A stretch of 43,425 nucleotides of DNA from DASZUC01 sp035547775 (lineage in GTDB: Bacteria; Patescibacteriota; Saccharimonadia; Saccharimonadales; UBA4665), in assembly GCA_035547775.1 (NCBI GenBank), contig DASZUC010000019.1, positions 1-43,425 of the forward strand, read 5' to 3'. Position numbers and translations under genes: made by a program. Position 1 is the stretch's first letter. The number at the start of each line of letters is the position of its first letter. The notes beneath the pieces are model-generated. The model saw only the letters and a program-made list of their open reading frames with translations, had not been told where the DNA came from and made no database searches. This document shows, piece after piece, positions 1-9,004 of this stretch.

Positions 1-2491
1 AGTCATTGTGTTGAGCCCGCAGTAGCTCGTCAACTTTGACCATCGCTAGTTTCATCAGATCGGCTTCGGTACCCTGAATTGGCAGGTTAATGGCAGCTCG
101 CTCGGCTGCCTGGCGCACGACAAAATTGCTCGAATGAATATCCGGCATGGGGCGGCGGCGACCAAAAAGAGTTTCGACGTAGCCATCTTTTTTGGCTTGC
201 TCACGAATGCGGTCAGTGTAATCAAACAGGGGTTTGCGGATGGTTTTGTAGCGATCAATGAAGTCCACGGCTTGCTCACGAGTCATGCCCGTGGCGATGC
301 TGAGTCCATGCGGACTCATACCATAGAGAATACCGAAGTTGATAACCTTGGCAGCTCGACGCATCTGTTTGGTAACATCTTCAAGCTCGCGGCCATAGAC
401 TTGTGCTGCGGTCGCCATGTGAATGTCGGCACCACTATTGAACATACCAATTAGCTCTTTATCTTCAGCTAGAACCGCTGCCAGACGCAACTCAAACTGC
501 GAATAGTCAGCACTGACTAATTTGTTGCCCTTGCCTGCCACAAAGGCAGTGCGAATGTGACGACCGAGATCAGTGCGTGTGGGGATATTCTGGAGGTTTG
601 GATCAGAACTATTTAAACGACCACTCTGAGCATTGGTGAGACCAAAAGTGGTGTGCAAGCGTGAGCGTTCGTCGACCATGGTCGGCAGCGTATCGATGTA
701 GGTGTTTTTGAGCTTCGCGACCTCGCGGTACTGCGTGATTAAATCGATGATCGGATGCTGGCCACGTAATTTATCGAGCTCGCTGGCGGCGGTACTGTAA
801 CCTGTTTTACCTTTTTTAATACCCTGTGTGGGCAAAGCCATTTTTTCAAAAAGAATTTCGGCTAATTGCGTCGGGCTGGCGATGTTAAATTCTTGGTCGG
901 CATGGCCATAAATTTGCTGTTCGTAGTCCGAAATCATGTCGTTAACTTGATCGGCAAAGTCGGCCAAATACTTGGTATTGAGCTCAATGCCCACATACTC
1001 CATGCGCGCTAGCACTGGAATAACTGGCCATTCAATGTCGTGTGCCAAGCTGGCCAGTTTAGGTAGCGCCTTCATGTCTTTAGCCTGACCTTCATGCAAG
1101 GCTTTGATAGCCGCAATAATCTCTGGCGCCCGGCTAATTACTTCGTCGGCATCCAGATCTTCAAACGGTGACCCTTCATAATCTAAGTCAGCTTGCGCTA
1201 GTTCGGTGAGACTTTGTTCGCGGCGCAAAGAATTGAGCAGAAAGGCACCAATTAATACATCATGCCCCACGACTGGCAGATCTTGCACGCCCAATTCAAT
1301 TAGAACTTTAAGCGTACTTTTCAGATCGTAGCCAACGAGTGGCCGGACACCTTTAAATTCTTTGGCGATGGCGGCGTGATCAAGTTTGCGTAGCTCAAGT
1401 GTGTAGGTGTCGCGGCCGTTTAAACTCATAATTAATACTTCGGGTTTACGGCCGTGTTTACCTGCTGAGCGAGCGTGAATGTAGAAGAAATCGGAATCGC
1501 CTAAATGCAGATCAGCGGCTTTTTGATTGCTATCAATAATGGTGTTTTTGCCAACTGTCAGTGGACCACCACCTGTGCTCTTTTGGTGATCTTCGATTTT
1601 GACCTGCATCACTTCCGGTAGCTGTCGGGCTAAGTTACGAAACTCTAATTTTTGTAGCAATGCCAAGACTTTTTCGGGCTCACACAGACTACCATCCATG
1701 ACAGTAAGATCGAGTTTCAAAGGTGCGTCAGTCCAAATACGGGCCAATTCCTTACTTAAATAAGCGAGTTCTTTGCCGTCTTCCAGCTTTTTGCGCAGCG
1801 AATCTTTCATAAGATCGAGGTTTTCATACACGCCGTCCAGTGTTTTGTACTGCTTCAGGAGATCAATGCCACCTTTTTCGCCAATGCCGGGCACGCCCGG
1901 AATATTGTCTGAGCTATCACCTTTTAAGGCTTTCAGGTCTAAAAATTGCTCAACTTTGAGCCCGTATTTGGCTTCAAAACTTTTAGGTGAGTACAATTCG
2001 ATGTTGCTAAGACCAGTTTTGAGTGCATAAACGTGGGTGTGCTCATCAATCAGCTGTAGCATGTCCAGATCAGAGGTCACTAGTAAAGTTTCAATACCTT
2101 TGGCTTCCGCTTGAACAGCTAGCGTACCCATAATATCGTCGGCTTCGTAATCATCGAGTTCATACAGCGGCCAGCCAAAGGCCTGCAGCAATTCTTGCAA
2201 GATAGGAACTTGTTCATAAAAGTCAGCTGGTGCCGGTTTACGACCAGCTTTGTACTCAGGATAGAGCGCGAGGCGCTTGCGGATGTTGGTTTTGGGCTTA
2301 TCCCACGCTACTGCGACATAGTCTGGCTTAAGACGTTTGATAACTTCCAGAGCCATTGTGGCAAATCCAAAAACCCCACCGGTTGGCGTGCCATCTTTGG
2401 TGGCGAGATTAGACATGGCAAAGTAGCCGCGGTAAAAGACACTTTTACCGTCAATCACCACTAACTTTTTACCCTTCACACTCTCAGCCAT
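1..2491 (-). CDS. polA: DNA polymerase I, 3' end cut off by the window edge
   Basis: Family A DNA polymerase (replication and repair gap filling), read by reverse translation from an ATG at 2491; 830 residues are inside the window and the C-terminus with motif C (HDE) lies off the left edge. The N-terminal 5' nuclease domain is intact: VVIDGKSVFYRGYF, YEADDIMG, TSDLDML and GDSSDNIPGVPGIG (about residues 190-205). The middle 3'-5' exonuclease domain is degenerate: D320-S-N322 replaces the D-x-E motif, the Asp of ExoII is replaced in YDLKST, and no ExoIII YxxxD is visible, so proofreading is probably absent. The polymerase domain has motif A SADYSQFE (D662) and the O helix with K715, F719 and Y723, matching E. 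coli K758, F762 and Y766. An extended -10 sits 6 nt before the ATG, so the mRNA may be leaderless. Family assignment is secure. Confidence 0.96.
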   Translation of the reverse strand, partial: MAESVKGKKLVVIDGKSVFYRGYFAMSNLATKDGTPTGGVFGFATMALEVIKRLKPDYVAVAWDKPKTNIRKRLALYPEYKAGRKPAPADFYEQVPILQELLQAFGWPLYELDDYEADDIMGTLAVQAEAKGIETLLVTSDLDMLQLIDEHTHVYALKTGLSNIELYSPKSFEAKYGLKVEQFLDLKALKGDSSDNIPGVPGIGEKGGIDLLKQYKTLDGVYENLDLMKDSLRKKLEDGKELAYLSKELARIWTDAPLKLDLTVMDGSLCEPEKVLALLQKLEFRNLARQLPEVMQVKIEDHQKSTGGGPLTVGKNTIIDSNQKAADLHLGDSDFFYIHARSAGKHGRKPEVLIMSLNGRDTYTLELRKLDHAAIAKEFKGVRPLVGYDLKSTLKVLIELGVQDLPVVGHDVLIGAFLLNSLRREQSLTELAQADLDYEGSPFEDLDADEVISRAPEIIAAIKALHEGQAKDMKALPKLASLAHDIEWPVIPVLARMEYVGIELNTKYLADFADQVNDMISDYEQQIYGHADQEFNIASPTQLAEILFEKMALPTQGIKKGKTGYSTAASELDKLRGQHPIIDLITQYREVAKLKNTYIDTLPTMVDERSRLHTTFGLTNAQSGRLNSSDPNLQNIPTRTDLGRHIRTAFVAGKGNKLVSADYSQFELRLAAVLAEDKELIGMFNSGADIHMATAAQVYGRELEDVTKQMRRAAKVINFGILYGMSPHGLSIATGMTREQAVDFIDRYKTIRKPLFDYTDRIREQAKKDGYVETLFGRRRPMPDIHSSNFVVRQAAERAAINLPIQGTEADLMKLAMVKVDELLRAQHND

Positions 2492-2497
2492 ACTCTA

Positions 2498-2506
2498 ATA
2501 GTGGCA
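2498..2506 (-). promoter_or_regulatory. Putative extended -10 of polA, leaderless geometry
   Basis: Read on the minus strand: TG, one base, CACTAT, then exactly 6 nt (TAGAGT) and the polA ATG. The hexamer keeps only the A2, A5 and T6 consensus positions. The spacing is identical to that before five other genes in this window, which is the main support. Confidence 0.45.
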
Positions 2507-2522
2507 GTTCGATGCCGGGGTT

Positions 2523-2543
2523 GCAAGCGTTAGCGTCGCTTGC
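2523..2543 (-). other. Hairpin downstream of the second sigma gene
   Basis: GCAAGCG, 7-nt loop, CGCTTGC: a perfect 7-bp stem between the sigma gene stop and the polA start. There is no T-tract, so it is not a standard Rho-independent terminator. It could stabilise the 3' end of the sigma mRNA. Confidence 0.4.
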
Positions 2544-2559
2544 CGCCTGAGGACGCGTA

Positions 2560-4155
2560 TTATAAGTAGCCTTGGAGGTGTTGCGAACGACTCGGATGGC
2601 GCAGCATGCTCAGGGTTTTATGCTCAATCTGACGAACTCTCTCGCGAGTTAGGCCTAAGATGCGACCAATTTCATCCAAGGTATGCACCTCACCGTCATC
2701 CAGCCCAAAGCGCATGCGCACCACCAGCTGCTCGCGATCTGATAAAGTCTTCAGCAGGCTACCAATTTCACGCTGCAAGAGACCGAAATTGACACTATCT
2801 TCTACGCTGGCAGCTTCATCTTCTTGGATAAACTCACCGAGACTTGAACCATCATCCTCGCCCACTGATTGATCGAGCGAGAGGGTGTCACGACCATAAC
2901 TCAGAACTTCTTCTACTCTTTCAACACTCAGCTCCATTTCTTTGGCAATTTCAGCCGAGGTTGGTTGACGCTGCAACTGCACGGATAGATCGCGTTTGAC
3001 TCGAAGAGCTTTATTAATTTGCTCATGCATGTGAACTGGCACCCGAATAGTGCGAGCTTGGTCGGCAATAGCCCGAGTCACGGCCTGGCGAATCCACCAG
3101 GTTGCATAGGTACTAAATTTGTAACCCTTGGTGTAATCGAACTTTTCAGCGGCGCGAATAATGCCCAAATTACCTTCTTGAATAAGGTCCAGCAGCGTTA
3201 AGCCGCGGCCTTGGTAGCGCTTAGCTACACTGACCGTCAGGCGCAGATTGGCTTCAATGAGATGTTGACGAGCACGAAAACCCTCGCCCTCCAGCCATTT
3301 CAAGTCGGTTTCGTCTTGAGGTGTGAGTTGCAATTCTCCAGCGTGGGCACGCATCAGTCGGTGCGCCGCGAACAAGCCAACTTCCATGCGCTTGGCTAAG
3401 ACGACTTCTTGTTCGGCGTTGAGCAGCGCTACCCGGCCAATCTCGTTGTAATACAAGCGAACGGAATCGGGTAAACTCTCAGTGTCTCGCTCATCTTCTC
3501 CTGCCTCCTCTTCTTCGAGCATCTCGGGAGTTGGTTCTGATTCATCATGAGCGGCCGGCTGTCTAGGCTTAGCTGCCGCCTGCTTGCGTGGTGCCACCAC
3601 TGGCTTTTGCTTGGGCTGACGGACGGGCGCTTCTTTTAGGGGCAAAAGCGTGTTGAGATCTGCCGTGGGGTCCACGGCGAACTGCTCCAGGGCAGCTTTG
3701 ATGCGTTCGGCGCTCATCCCATGTTTGTGCAAAAAGTTTGGAAAGCCTTTAACTGTTAGATGAACCGTTGGGTTTGTAATATCGAGCTGGCGCGCTACTT
3801 CTGGTTTGGTGAGACCAGTCAGGAATACCCGGAGCGTCTCGGTACGATTATTGGGCCGGCCGTCATGAATTCGTTGGAGACGATCCCGGGCTTCCACCAG
3901 ATGAGCCGCCGCCACAGTTGTTTGCTCTGGCGTTAACTTACTGGCCAAGGTTTCGTCGCTACTAGCTAGCGCAATCAACTCAGCAGCATTGGCAACAGCT
4001 TGCAGCTCCATGGCCGCTTCAGGCGTTAGCACTAGATCGGCTAGTTCTGGTGTCAGAGGAAAGACTGGTGCAATTGTCTCGTCAACCGCCCCAGCAGTCG
4101 GTATTTCCTCATGGATCTTCGCCATGACTTCTGAGTAGTTAGGTTGCGTAGACAT
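2560..4155 (-). CDS. Sigma-70 family RNA polymerase sigma factor with N-terminal HTH extension
   Basis: 531 residues. The C-terminal 300 are a complete group 1/2-type sigma: region 1.2 (SVRLYYNEIG, about 231), region 2 (EANLRLTVSVAKRY through DLIQEGNLGIIRAAEKFD and FSTYATWWIRQAVTRAI), region 3, and region 4 ending LTRERVRQIEHKTLSMLR. The N-terminal ~225 residues are unusual: residues 107-145 read as a helix-turn-helix (LTKPEVARQLDITNPTVHLT), followed by a basic linker (178-200) and an acidic stretch (204-226). A second, shorter sigma (17463-18626) next to dnaG looks like the primary RpoD, so this one is probably an alternative or accessory sigma. AAGGAG abuts the ATG with no spacer, so initiation at M1 is slightly uncertain; M11 (4125) is the alternative. 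It is divergent from the P-type ATPase. Confidence 0.92.
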   Translation of the reverse strand: MSTQPNYSEVMAKIHEEIPTAGAVDETIAPVFPLTPELADLVLTPEAAMELQAVANAAELIALASSDETLASKLTPEQTTVAAAHLVEARDRLQRIHDGRPNNRTETLRVFLTGLTKPEVARQLDITNPTVHLTVKGFPNFLHKHGMSAERIKAALEQFAVDPTADLNTLLPLKEAPVRQPKQKPVVAPRKQAAAKPRQPAAHDESEPTPEMLEEEEAGEDERDTESLPDSVRLYYNEIGRVALLNAEQEVVLAKRMEVGLFAAHRLMRAHAGELQLTPQDETDLKWLEGEGFRARQHLIEANLRLTVSVAKRYQGRGLTLLDLIQEGNLGIIRAAEKFDYTKGYKFSTYATWWIRQAVTRAIADQARTIRVPVHMHEQINKALRVKRDLSVQLQRQPTSAEIAKEMELSVERVEEVLSYGRDTLSLDQSVGEDDGSSLGEFIQEDEAASVEDSVNFGLLQREIGSLLKTLSDREQLVVRMRFGLDDGEVHTLDEIGRILGLTRERVRQIEHKTLSMLRHPSRSQHLQGYL

Positions 4156-4232
4156 CTCCTTAGGCCATCAGTTTTCTATATACTTATTATTAATTATTTC
4201 GGGACTTTTATCAAGGAGACGTCAGAAGACGA

Positions 4233-4238
4233 TATAAT
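4233..4238 (+). promoter_or_regulatory. -10 element of the P-type ATPase gene
   Basis: A perfect TATAAT lies 10 nt before the ATG at 4249. The predicted transcription start is then only 2-4 nt before the start codon, so the leader would be too short for a ribosome binding site. A clear -35 is not visible. Confidence 0.55.
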
Positions 4239-4248
4239 AAGCATAAGC

Positions 4249-7044
4249 ATGGAGCAATCACCTCGACTAAATTATTATCGTCTGCCGCCCGACGCGGTCT
4301 TGAAGGAGTTGCAAACAACAGCCACTGGCCTCACCAGCGACGAAGCTCAACAGCGCTTAGAACATCTGGGTCCTAATCAGTTACAGCGCGCTCAACACGA
4401 GTCATCCCTCACTAAGTTTGTGCGCCAATTCAGAAACTTGCTGGTCGTTATGCTGTTAGCCAGTGCCGCCCTCTCCCTCTATTTGCACGACAACAAAACC
4501 GCCACTATTTTATTCTTGATTGCAGCCATGAATGCTGGCGTGGGCTTTTTCCAAGAACACAAAGCCGAAACCCTCATGAATAGTCTAGAGAACTTGCTGG
4601 TGCCCCAAGCCAAAGTTCTTCGTGATGGTCACGTACAATCAATTGACTCTACCGAGCTAGTGCTGGGCGATATCGTATATGTAGAAGAGGGCGATAGCGT
4701 ACCAGCCGATATTCGTGTGCTTGAGGAGGAAGAACTCGGCACCAACGACTTTGCCCTGACTGGCGAAAGCAATCCCAGCCGTAAATTTGTGCACGCCATT
4801 GCTGGCGAAGTGCCGCTGGGTTCCCGTCACAACCTCTTATTTATGGGCACCACCGTAGCGACGGGTAGTGGGCACGGTGTGGTGGTGGGCACCGGTATGC
4901 AGACCGAGCTGGGTCGTATTGCCAGCCTCAGCCAAGCCACACCTGCTGAAGCCTCGCCGCTGCAGCAAGAAATGAATCACTTGGCGCGCCGTCTGGCGCA
5001 AGGCACCGTGGTTCTGAGCATTGTTTTGATTATTATTGCTCTGAAAGCCCAGCTGAGCCTGCACGCTGCAGTCCTCTTTGGCATTGGTATTGGCGCAGCC
5101 ATGATTCCTAATGGCTTAGTGGCCGAAGTCAACATCACTCTGGCGCAAACCGCCAATCGTATGGCCAAAGCTCGCACCTTGGTGAAACGCTTGTCGGCGG
5201 TAGAAACTTTGGGGGCAACGAACTTCATTCTGACCGACAAAACCGGTACGCTGACCAAAAACGAAATGACTGTCGAAGATTTGCTAATTGGTCGCACAGC
5301 CTACCGCGTCACCGGTCGAGGCTACGAAGCGAAAGGTGAGATCAGGACCGAACGTGGCAAAGCCCTCAGCTTTGCGAAACGCCAAGACACCGAGCTGTTC
5401 TTTATGACCGCTGCGCTAGCCAGCAACGCCCATGTCAACCCGCCCGACAACGAGCACCCCACTTGGTACGTGGTTGGCGACCCAACTGAGGGCGCTTTGA
5501 TTACATTAGTGAACAAAGCTGGTTTTACAATTGACGATTGGGACCAAGCCCATCCAGAAGTGAAAGAATTCCAGTTCGACTCCGCACGCAAACTACTCAG
5601 CTCTGTCCGTCGACGCGGCGATCAACTCGTAGTCTTTACCAAAGGTGCTCCGGAGAATCTCCTGGCTCAAAGCACTTCGCTTTGGGACCACGGCCACGTG
5701 CGCAAATTAACCAAAGCTGACCGCGAGTTTTTCTTGGCTTATCACGAACGTCAGGCTCATGCTGCCAGGCGTAATCTAGCCTTCGGTTTTCGCATTTTGC
5801 CGGCTGATACCAATCCTAAAAAGTTGCGCATGGATAAAGTTGAGCAAGATTTCACTTTCCTTGGCATGGTCAGTATGTTTGACCCGCTACGCGAAGGTGT
5901 GCCAGCCGCCATGCAAGCGGCTACCAATGCCCACGTGAAGGTTTCAATTATTACTGGTGACTACCCCACTACCGCCGAAGCCATTGCGCGCGAGGCTCAA
6001 GTCAGTGGCGATATCACCATTGTGCAAGGCGCTGAATTAGCTCAGCTAGCTGATAGTCAGATTTTGGAACTTGTAGCTCGAGGCGGTGCTGTCTTTTCAC
6101 GCGTTTCACCCGAAGATAAGCTACGGATTGTAAACGTCGTTAAAGCCGGTGGTCACGTGGTAGCAGTAACTGGTGATGGCATTAACGACGCTCCGGCCCT
6201 CAAACGAGCTGACATTGGTGTGGCTATGGGCAAAACTGGCACCGATGTCGCTAAAGATGCCGCCGATATTGTTTTGCTTGACGACAGTTTTGACACACTC
6301 GTTTCGGCCGTCGAGCAAGGTCGCCTCACGTTCCAGAACATTAAAAAAGCTGCGCGCTGCGCGCTGACCGATAACGCTGGCGAACTGTTCACGGTTTTAA
6401 TTGGTTTGGCTGCTCTTAGTCTTTTCCATGTGGCACCCGCCATTACCGCCATTCAGATTTTGGCCATTGATGTGGTGGCCCAAATTCTACCCATTACAGC
6501 ACTCGGTTGGGATCAAGCCCAGGGCAAGCTAATGCACGCTCGGCCGCGCAACCTGCACAATCACATTATCAATCGTCGGGCGATTGGTGGCTTTATTGGA
6601 TTCGGCGCCCTGGCTGCCGCCTTGGCTTACGGCAACTATTTACTCTTCTTTGCTCGCCATCATCTCAGCCCACGGTACATTGCTGTAAATAGCCCGCTGC
6701 CCCTGTATCATCAGGCAACGACTCTTACCTACCTGACCTTGGTTCTCTGTCTCTACGTATACTTATTGTTCGAACGCTGTGAAGCGCATGAAAAATTTTT
6801 CACGAGTTACTTGTGGAGCAACAAAAAATTACTCGTCGCTTTTGCGCTATCGTTTGGGTTGATTGCCAACATGATTTACAACCCGTGGGTGCAGCCTTAC
6901 TTTAGCTCTGGCTCATTAACTGTGTTGGACTGGATCACTGCGCTGGGCTGCGCTGGGCTGTACATGGCTGGTCGTTTATTACAGCGCCACACGCGCAAGC
7001 ATACTCGCAAAGCCATACTGAAGCTACATCGTCAGCAAGCCTAG
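4249..7044 (+). CDS. P-type (P2-like) cation-transporting ATPase
   Basis: 931 residues from the ATG at 4249. An in-frame ATG at 4144 is rejected because it lies upstream of the TATAAT at 4233. Domain order is typical: N-terminal cation ATPase domain, TM1-2, actuator with TGES (171-174), TM3-4, phosphorylation site DKTGTLT (D330), nucleotide domain, TGDGINDAPA hinge (about 641-650) and TM5-10. The family imports or exports cations using ATP through an aspartyl-phosphate. The TM4 motif reads IPNGLVAE where Ca2+ and Na+/K+ pumps have PEGL, and the TM6 segment reads AIDVVAQILP where SERCA has VNLVTDGLP, so the usual acidic ligands are changed and the ion cannot be named. The stop overlaps the convergent gene by 4 nt. 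Confidence 0.93.
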   Translation: MEQSPRLNYYRLPPDAVLKELQTTATGLTSDEAQQRLEHLGPNQLQRAQHESSLTKFVRQFRNLLVVMLLASAALSLYLHDNKTATILFLIAAMNAGVGFFQEHKAETLMNSLENLLVPQAKVLRDGHVQSIDSTELVLGDIVYVEEGDSVPADIRVLEEEELGTNDFALTGESNPSRKFVHAIAGEVPLGSRHNLLFMGTTVATGSGHGVVVGTGMQTELGRIASLSQATPAEASPLQQEMNHLARRLAQGTVVLSIVLIIIALKAQLSLHAAVLFGIGIGAAMIPNGLVAEVNITLAQTANRMAKARTLVKRLSAVETLGATNFILTDKTGTLTKNEMTVEDLLIGRTAYRVTGRGYEAKGEIRTERGKALSFAKRQDTELFFMTAALASNAHVNPPDNEHPTWYVVGDPTEGALITLVNKAGFTIDDWDQAHPEVKEFQFDSARKLLSSVRRRGDQLVVFTKGAPENLLAQSTSLWDHGHVRKLTKADREFFLAYHERQAHAARRNLAFGFRILPADTNPKKLRMDKVEQDFTFLGMVSMFDPLREGVPAAMQAATNAHVKVSIITGDYPTTAEAIAREAQVSGDITIVQGAELAQLADSQILELVARGGAVFSRVSPEDKLRIVNVVKAGGHVVAVTGDGINDAPALKRADIGVAMGKTGTDVAKDAADIVLLDDSFDTLVSAVEQGRLTFQNIKKAARCALTDNAGELFTVLIGLAALSLFHVAPAITAIQILAIDVVAQILPITALGWDQAQGKLMHARPRNLHNHIINRRAIGGFIGFGALAAALAYGNYLLFFARHHLSPRYIAVNSPLPLYHQATTLTYLTLVLCLYVYLLFERCEAHEKFFTSYLWSNKKLLVAFALSFGLIANMIYNPWVQPYFSSGSLTVLDWITALGCAGLYMAGRLLQRHTRKHTRKAILKLHRQQA

Positions 7045-7712
7045 TCAACGCGAAAAGTGTACTCCAAAAAGAAGAAGTCCTGGCTGGCCGCCAAGCGTTC
7101 CAGGATGGCGTCATTGGATGCCAAGCGTAGCCCCTGAGCGGTTGGTGTTAGGTCTTCTTCCCAGCAGCAATCATCTGGTAGATCGGGAGGAAAGATACTA
7201 ATGTCGGCAGTCATGACATGCGCCAGTAAGCTACCCTCCAGCTCATCGCCACGCTCAACATTCACATAGGCATCGCCTCGATGCTTACAGGTTAATTTGA
7301 GGCCAAGTTTCCGTTCGGCAGCATCGGCCACAAAGTCTACAAGTGGCAGCGGAAAACCAAGAGGAATATCAATGATTGGAAAGCCAATGTAGCCTTTCAC
7401 CGGATGGACACTCCGGCGAACATACAGCAGACCCTTCTCTGGATGACGGCAAATGAGCATAGCGCCAAGACGTGGTTGGGCGCGTAAGTTCAAATTATCT
7501 TGATCAGCCCGGTCAATATACAGTTTGCCCTGAGCCGTCAAAGCATAGCGACCATCTGCCTGTTTTTCGACTAAACCGTCGTTGATTAATTTACGAAGAT
7601 GGTATAAAAATTGCGTGGCCTCCATACTGGCCGGCCGCATATCGCTATAACGAAGGGCGTCTTTTTCGCTCAGCTGCGCCAAAATAAATTGCTGCGTTCG
7701 GTGGAGTCCCAT
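7041..7712 (-). CDS. Winged-HTH protein with Nudix-like C-terminal domain
   Basis: 223 residues. Residues 1-75 look like a winged helix (EKDALRYSDMRP, FLYHLRKLINDGLVEKQADGRYALTAQGKLYID), typical of a DNA-binding regulator. Residues ~80-215 resemble a Nudix fold (LGAMLICRHPEKGLLYVRR, GYIGFP, AERKLGLKL), but the catalytic REXXEE box is not present, so it more likely binds a nucleotide-type ligand than hydrolyses one. The arrangement recalls NrtR-type regulators, though there the Nudix domain comes first. Upstream (minus strand) TAAAAT lies 10 nt before the ATG with no Shine-Dalgarno. The target is unknown; the neighbouring kinase fusion at 7799 starts divergently 86 bp away. Domain calls are by eye. 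Confidence 0.75.
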   Translation of the reverse strand: MGLHRTQQFILAQLSEKDALRYSDMRPASMEATQFLYHLRKLINDGLVEKQADGRYALTAQGKLYIDRADQDNLNLRAQPRLGAMLICRHPEKGLLYVRRSVHPVKGYIGFPIIDIPLGFPLPLVDFVADAAERKLGLKLTCKHRGDAYVNVERGDELEGSLLAHVMTADISIFPPDLPDDCCWEEDLTPTAQGLRLASNDAILERLAASQDFFFLEYTFRVD

Positions 7713-7798
7713 GGTATTCCCGATTTTACTACAATTTTATTCACTTATCGCCCCATTGGAGGGACTGCTAGACTGCAAGCATAAACAAGGAGCAACTC

Positions 7799-9004
7799 AT
7801 GGCCCAAGAAATCGAACGCGCCTTCATCGTTGACCGACACCACCTCCCTAACCTGGAAGGGGTACCGTATGCCAGCATCCAGCAAACCTATTTCACCCCT
7901 TACCCGAGCGATCCTCGCTATCCTGAGGTAGCTGATGGCGAATGGCGCGTACGAACGACTTTTCATCATCGAGGAGCAGGTGAAAACGAAGCTGTCGCCA
8001 CCGTTAAATTTGGCGATAAAGCCAGTGGTAGCCGCACCGAAATTGAGGCTTCAATCGGCAACATTGCTTTTGGTACTTGCGATGGCGACATTGGTCGCTA
8101 TGGCCAAGCCGAGGTGCAAAAACAGCGTTTCTTTCTGCCTGACGGCTCGACGCTCGACCACTTTGATGTCCGGAGACACGGTAAGTTATGGTTACTTGAA
8201 AAAGAGTTCGCCAGCCAAGCAGAAGCTGACGCCTGGCAGCCACCAGATTATTGCAGCACAACCCAAGTCGCTCCCAAAAACCGTGAGCTGGCCACACCGA
8301 TTGGTCAACGAGCAATGAGCCACGAAGCAATTATCGGCAAGCCTTGGGCACAGGTGTTGCACGAAGTTAATCAAGAACGAAAGCGTACTGGCCAAGTACT
8401 GGTAACCATTTCGGGTTTCAGCGGCTCGGGTAAAACAACGTTAGCGCGCCAGCTAGCCGAAGAATTTGATGCTCCGCTCATCAGTGCCGACGATTACCAT
8501 ATTGGCGCCAAAGCCCTGGAGGAAAGAACTGGCAGCGTGAATCACGATCGACCTGAGGCCTACGATATAGCACAGGCTGCCAGAGATGCTCAAGCCCTAG
8601 CAAACGGACAAATTATTCATGTGCCACAGTACGATTTTGCCACCGCTGAACCCCGTGCCGAACAACGAGTCATCAAACCAACCTCAAGTCGAGTGGTAGT
8701 ACTAGAGGGTCTGTACGCGTACTGGGCATTCGGCAGTCATGGCCAGCAAGCCACCTATCGCTTATTTGTGAATACACCCTTCTACGCTTCAGTCTTACGA
8801 CGACTCCAACGCGACGTACAAGTTGACGGCAATGACCATGATCCAAATCAGCGCCAAATCAGTATGAGTAGCGAAGAAGCACTGCAGTATTTACACAATG
8901 TGGCGCTACCGACATACATCAAAAACTGCGCAGCCACCAAGCCGTGGTTCGATAACGATAATTACACCTGGTTCAACGCCTGGGTACAGAGCGCTAAGCA
9001 GTAA
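7799..9004 (+). CDS. CYTH-like domain fused to a uridine kinase-like P-loop domain
   Basis: 401 residues. The N-terminal ~175 residues look like a CYTH/triphosphate tunnel domain: EIERAF at 4-9 (the ExExK lysine is Ala), WRVRTT, ATVKFGD, RTEIEAS, DHFDVRRHGKLWLLEKEF. The C-terminal ~200 residues are a uridine kinase/phosphoribulokinase-type domain with Walker A GFSGSGKTT (206-214), SADDYH, YDFATAEPR and VVLEGLYAY. CYTH domains act on triphosphates or polyphosphate; uridine kinases phosphorylate nucleosides. The same two domains in the opposite order are known in plant TTM1/TTM2. The activity and substrate are unknown here. The gene has an extended -10 (TGC TAGACT, 7766-7774) and a good ribosome site (AAGGAG), and is followed by the hairpin-rich intergenic region. 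Confidence 0.85.
   Translation: MAQEIERAFIVDRHHLPNLEGVPYASIQQTYFTPYPSDPRYPEVADGEWRVRTTFHHRGAGENEAVATVKFGDKASGSRTEIEASIGNIAFGTCDGDIGRYGQAEVQKQRFFLPDGSTLDHFDVRRHGKLWLLEKEFASQAEADAWQPPDYCSTTQVAPKNRELATPIGQRAMSHEAIIGKPWAQVLHEVNQERKRTGQVLVTISGFSGSGKTTLARQLAEEFDAPLISADDYHIGAKALEERTGSVNHDRPEAYDIAQAARDAQALANGQIIHVPQYDFATAEPRAEQRVIKPTSSRVVVLEGLYAYWAFGSHGQQATYRLFVNTPFYASVLRRLQRDVQVDGNDHDPNQRQISMSSEEALQYLHNVALPTYIKNCAATKPWFDNDNYTWFNAWVQSAKQ

Noticed and set aside
134..454. Open frames inside polA, dnaG and the surface protein gene
   Set aside because: They are antisense or out-of-frame shadows of long conserved genes.
4144..4248. Longer N-terminus for the P-type ATPase
   Set aside because: It would start upstream of the TATAAT at 4233 and overlap the divergent sigma gene; the family N-terminus begins near 4249.
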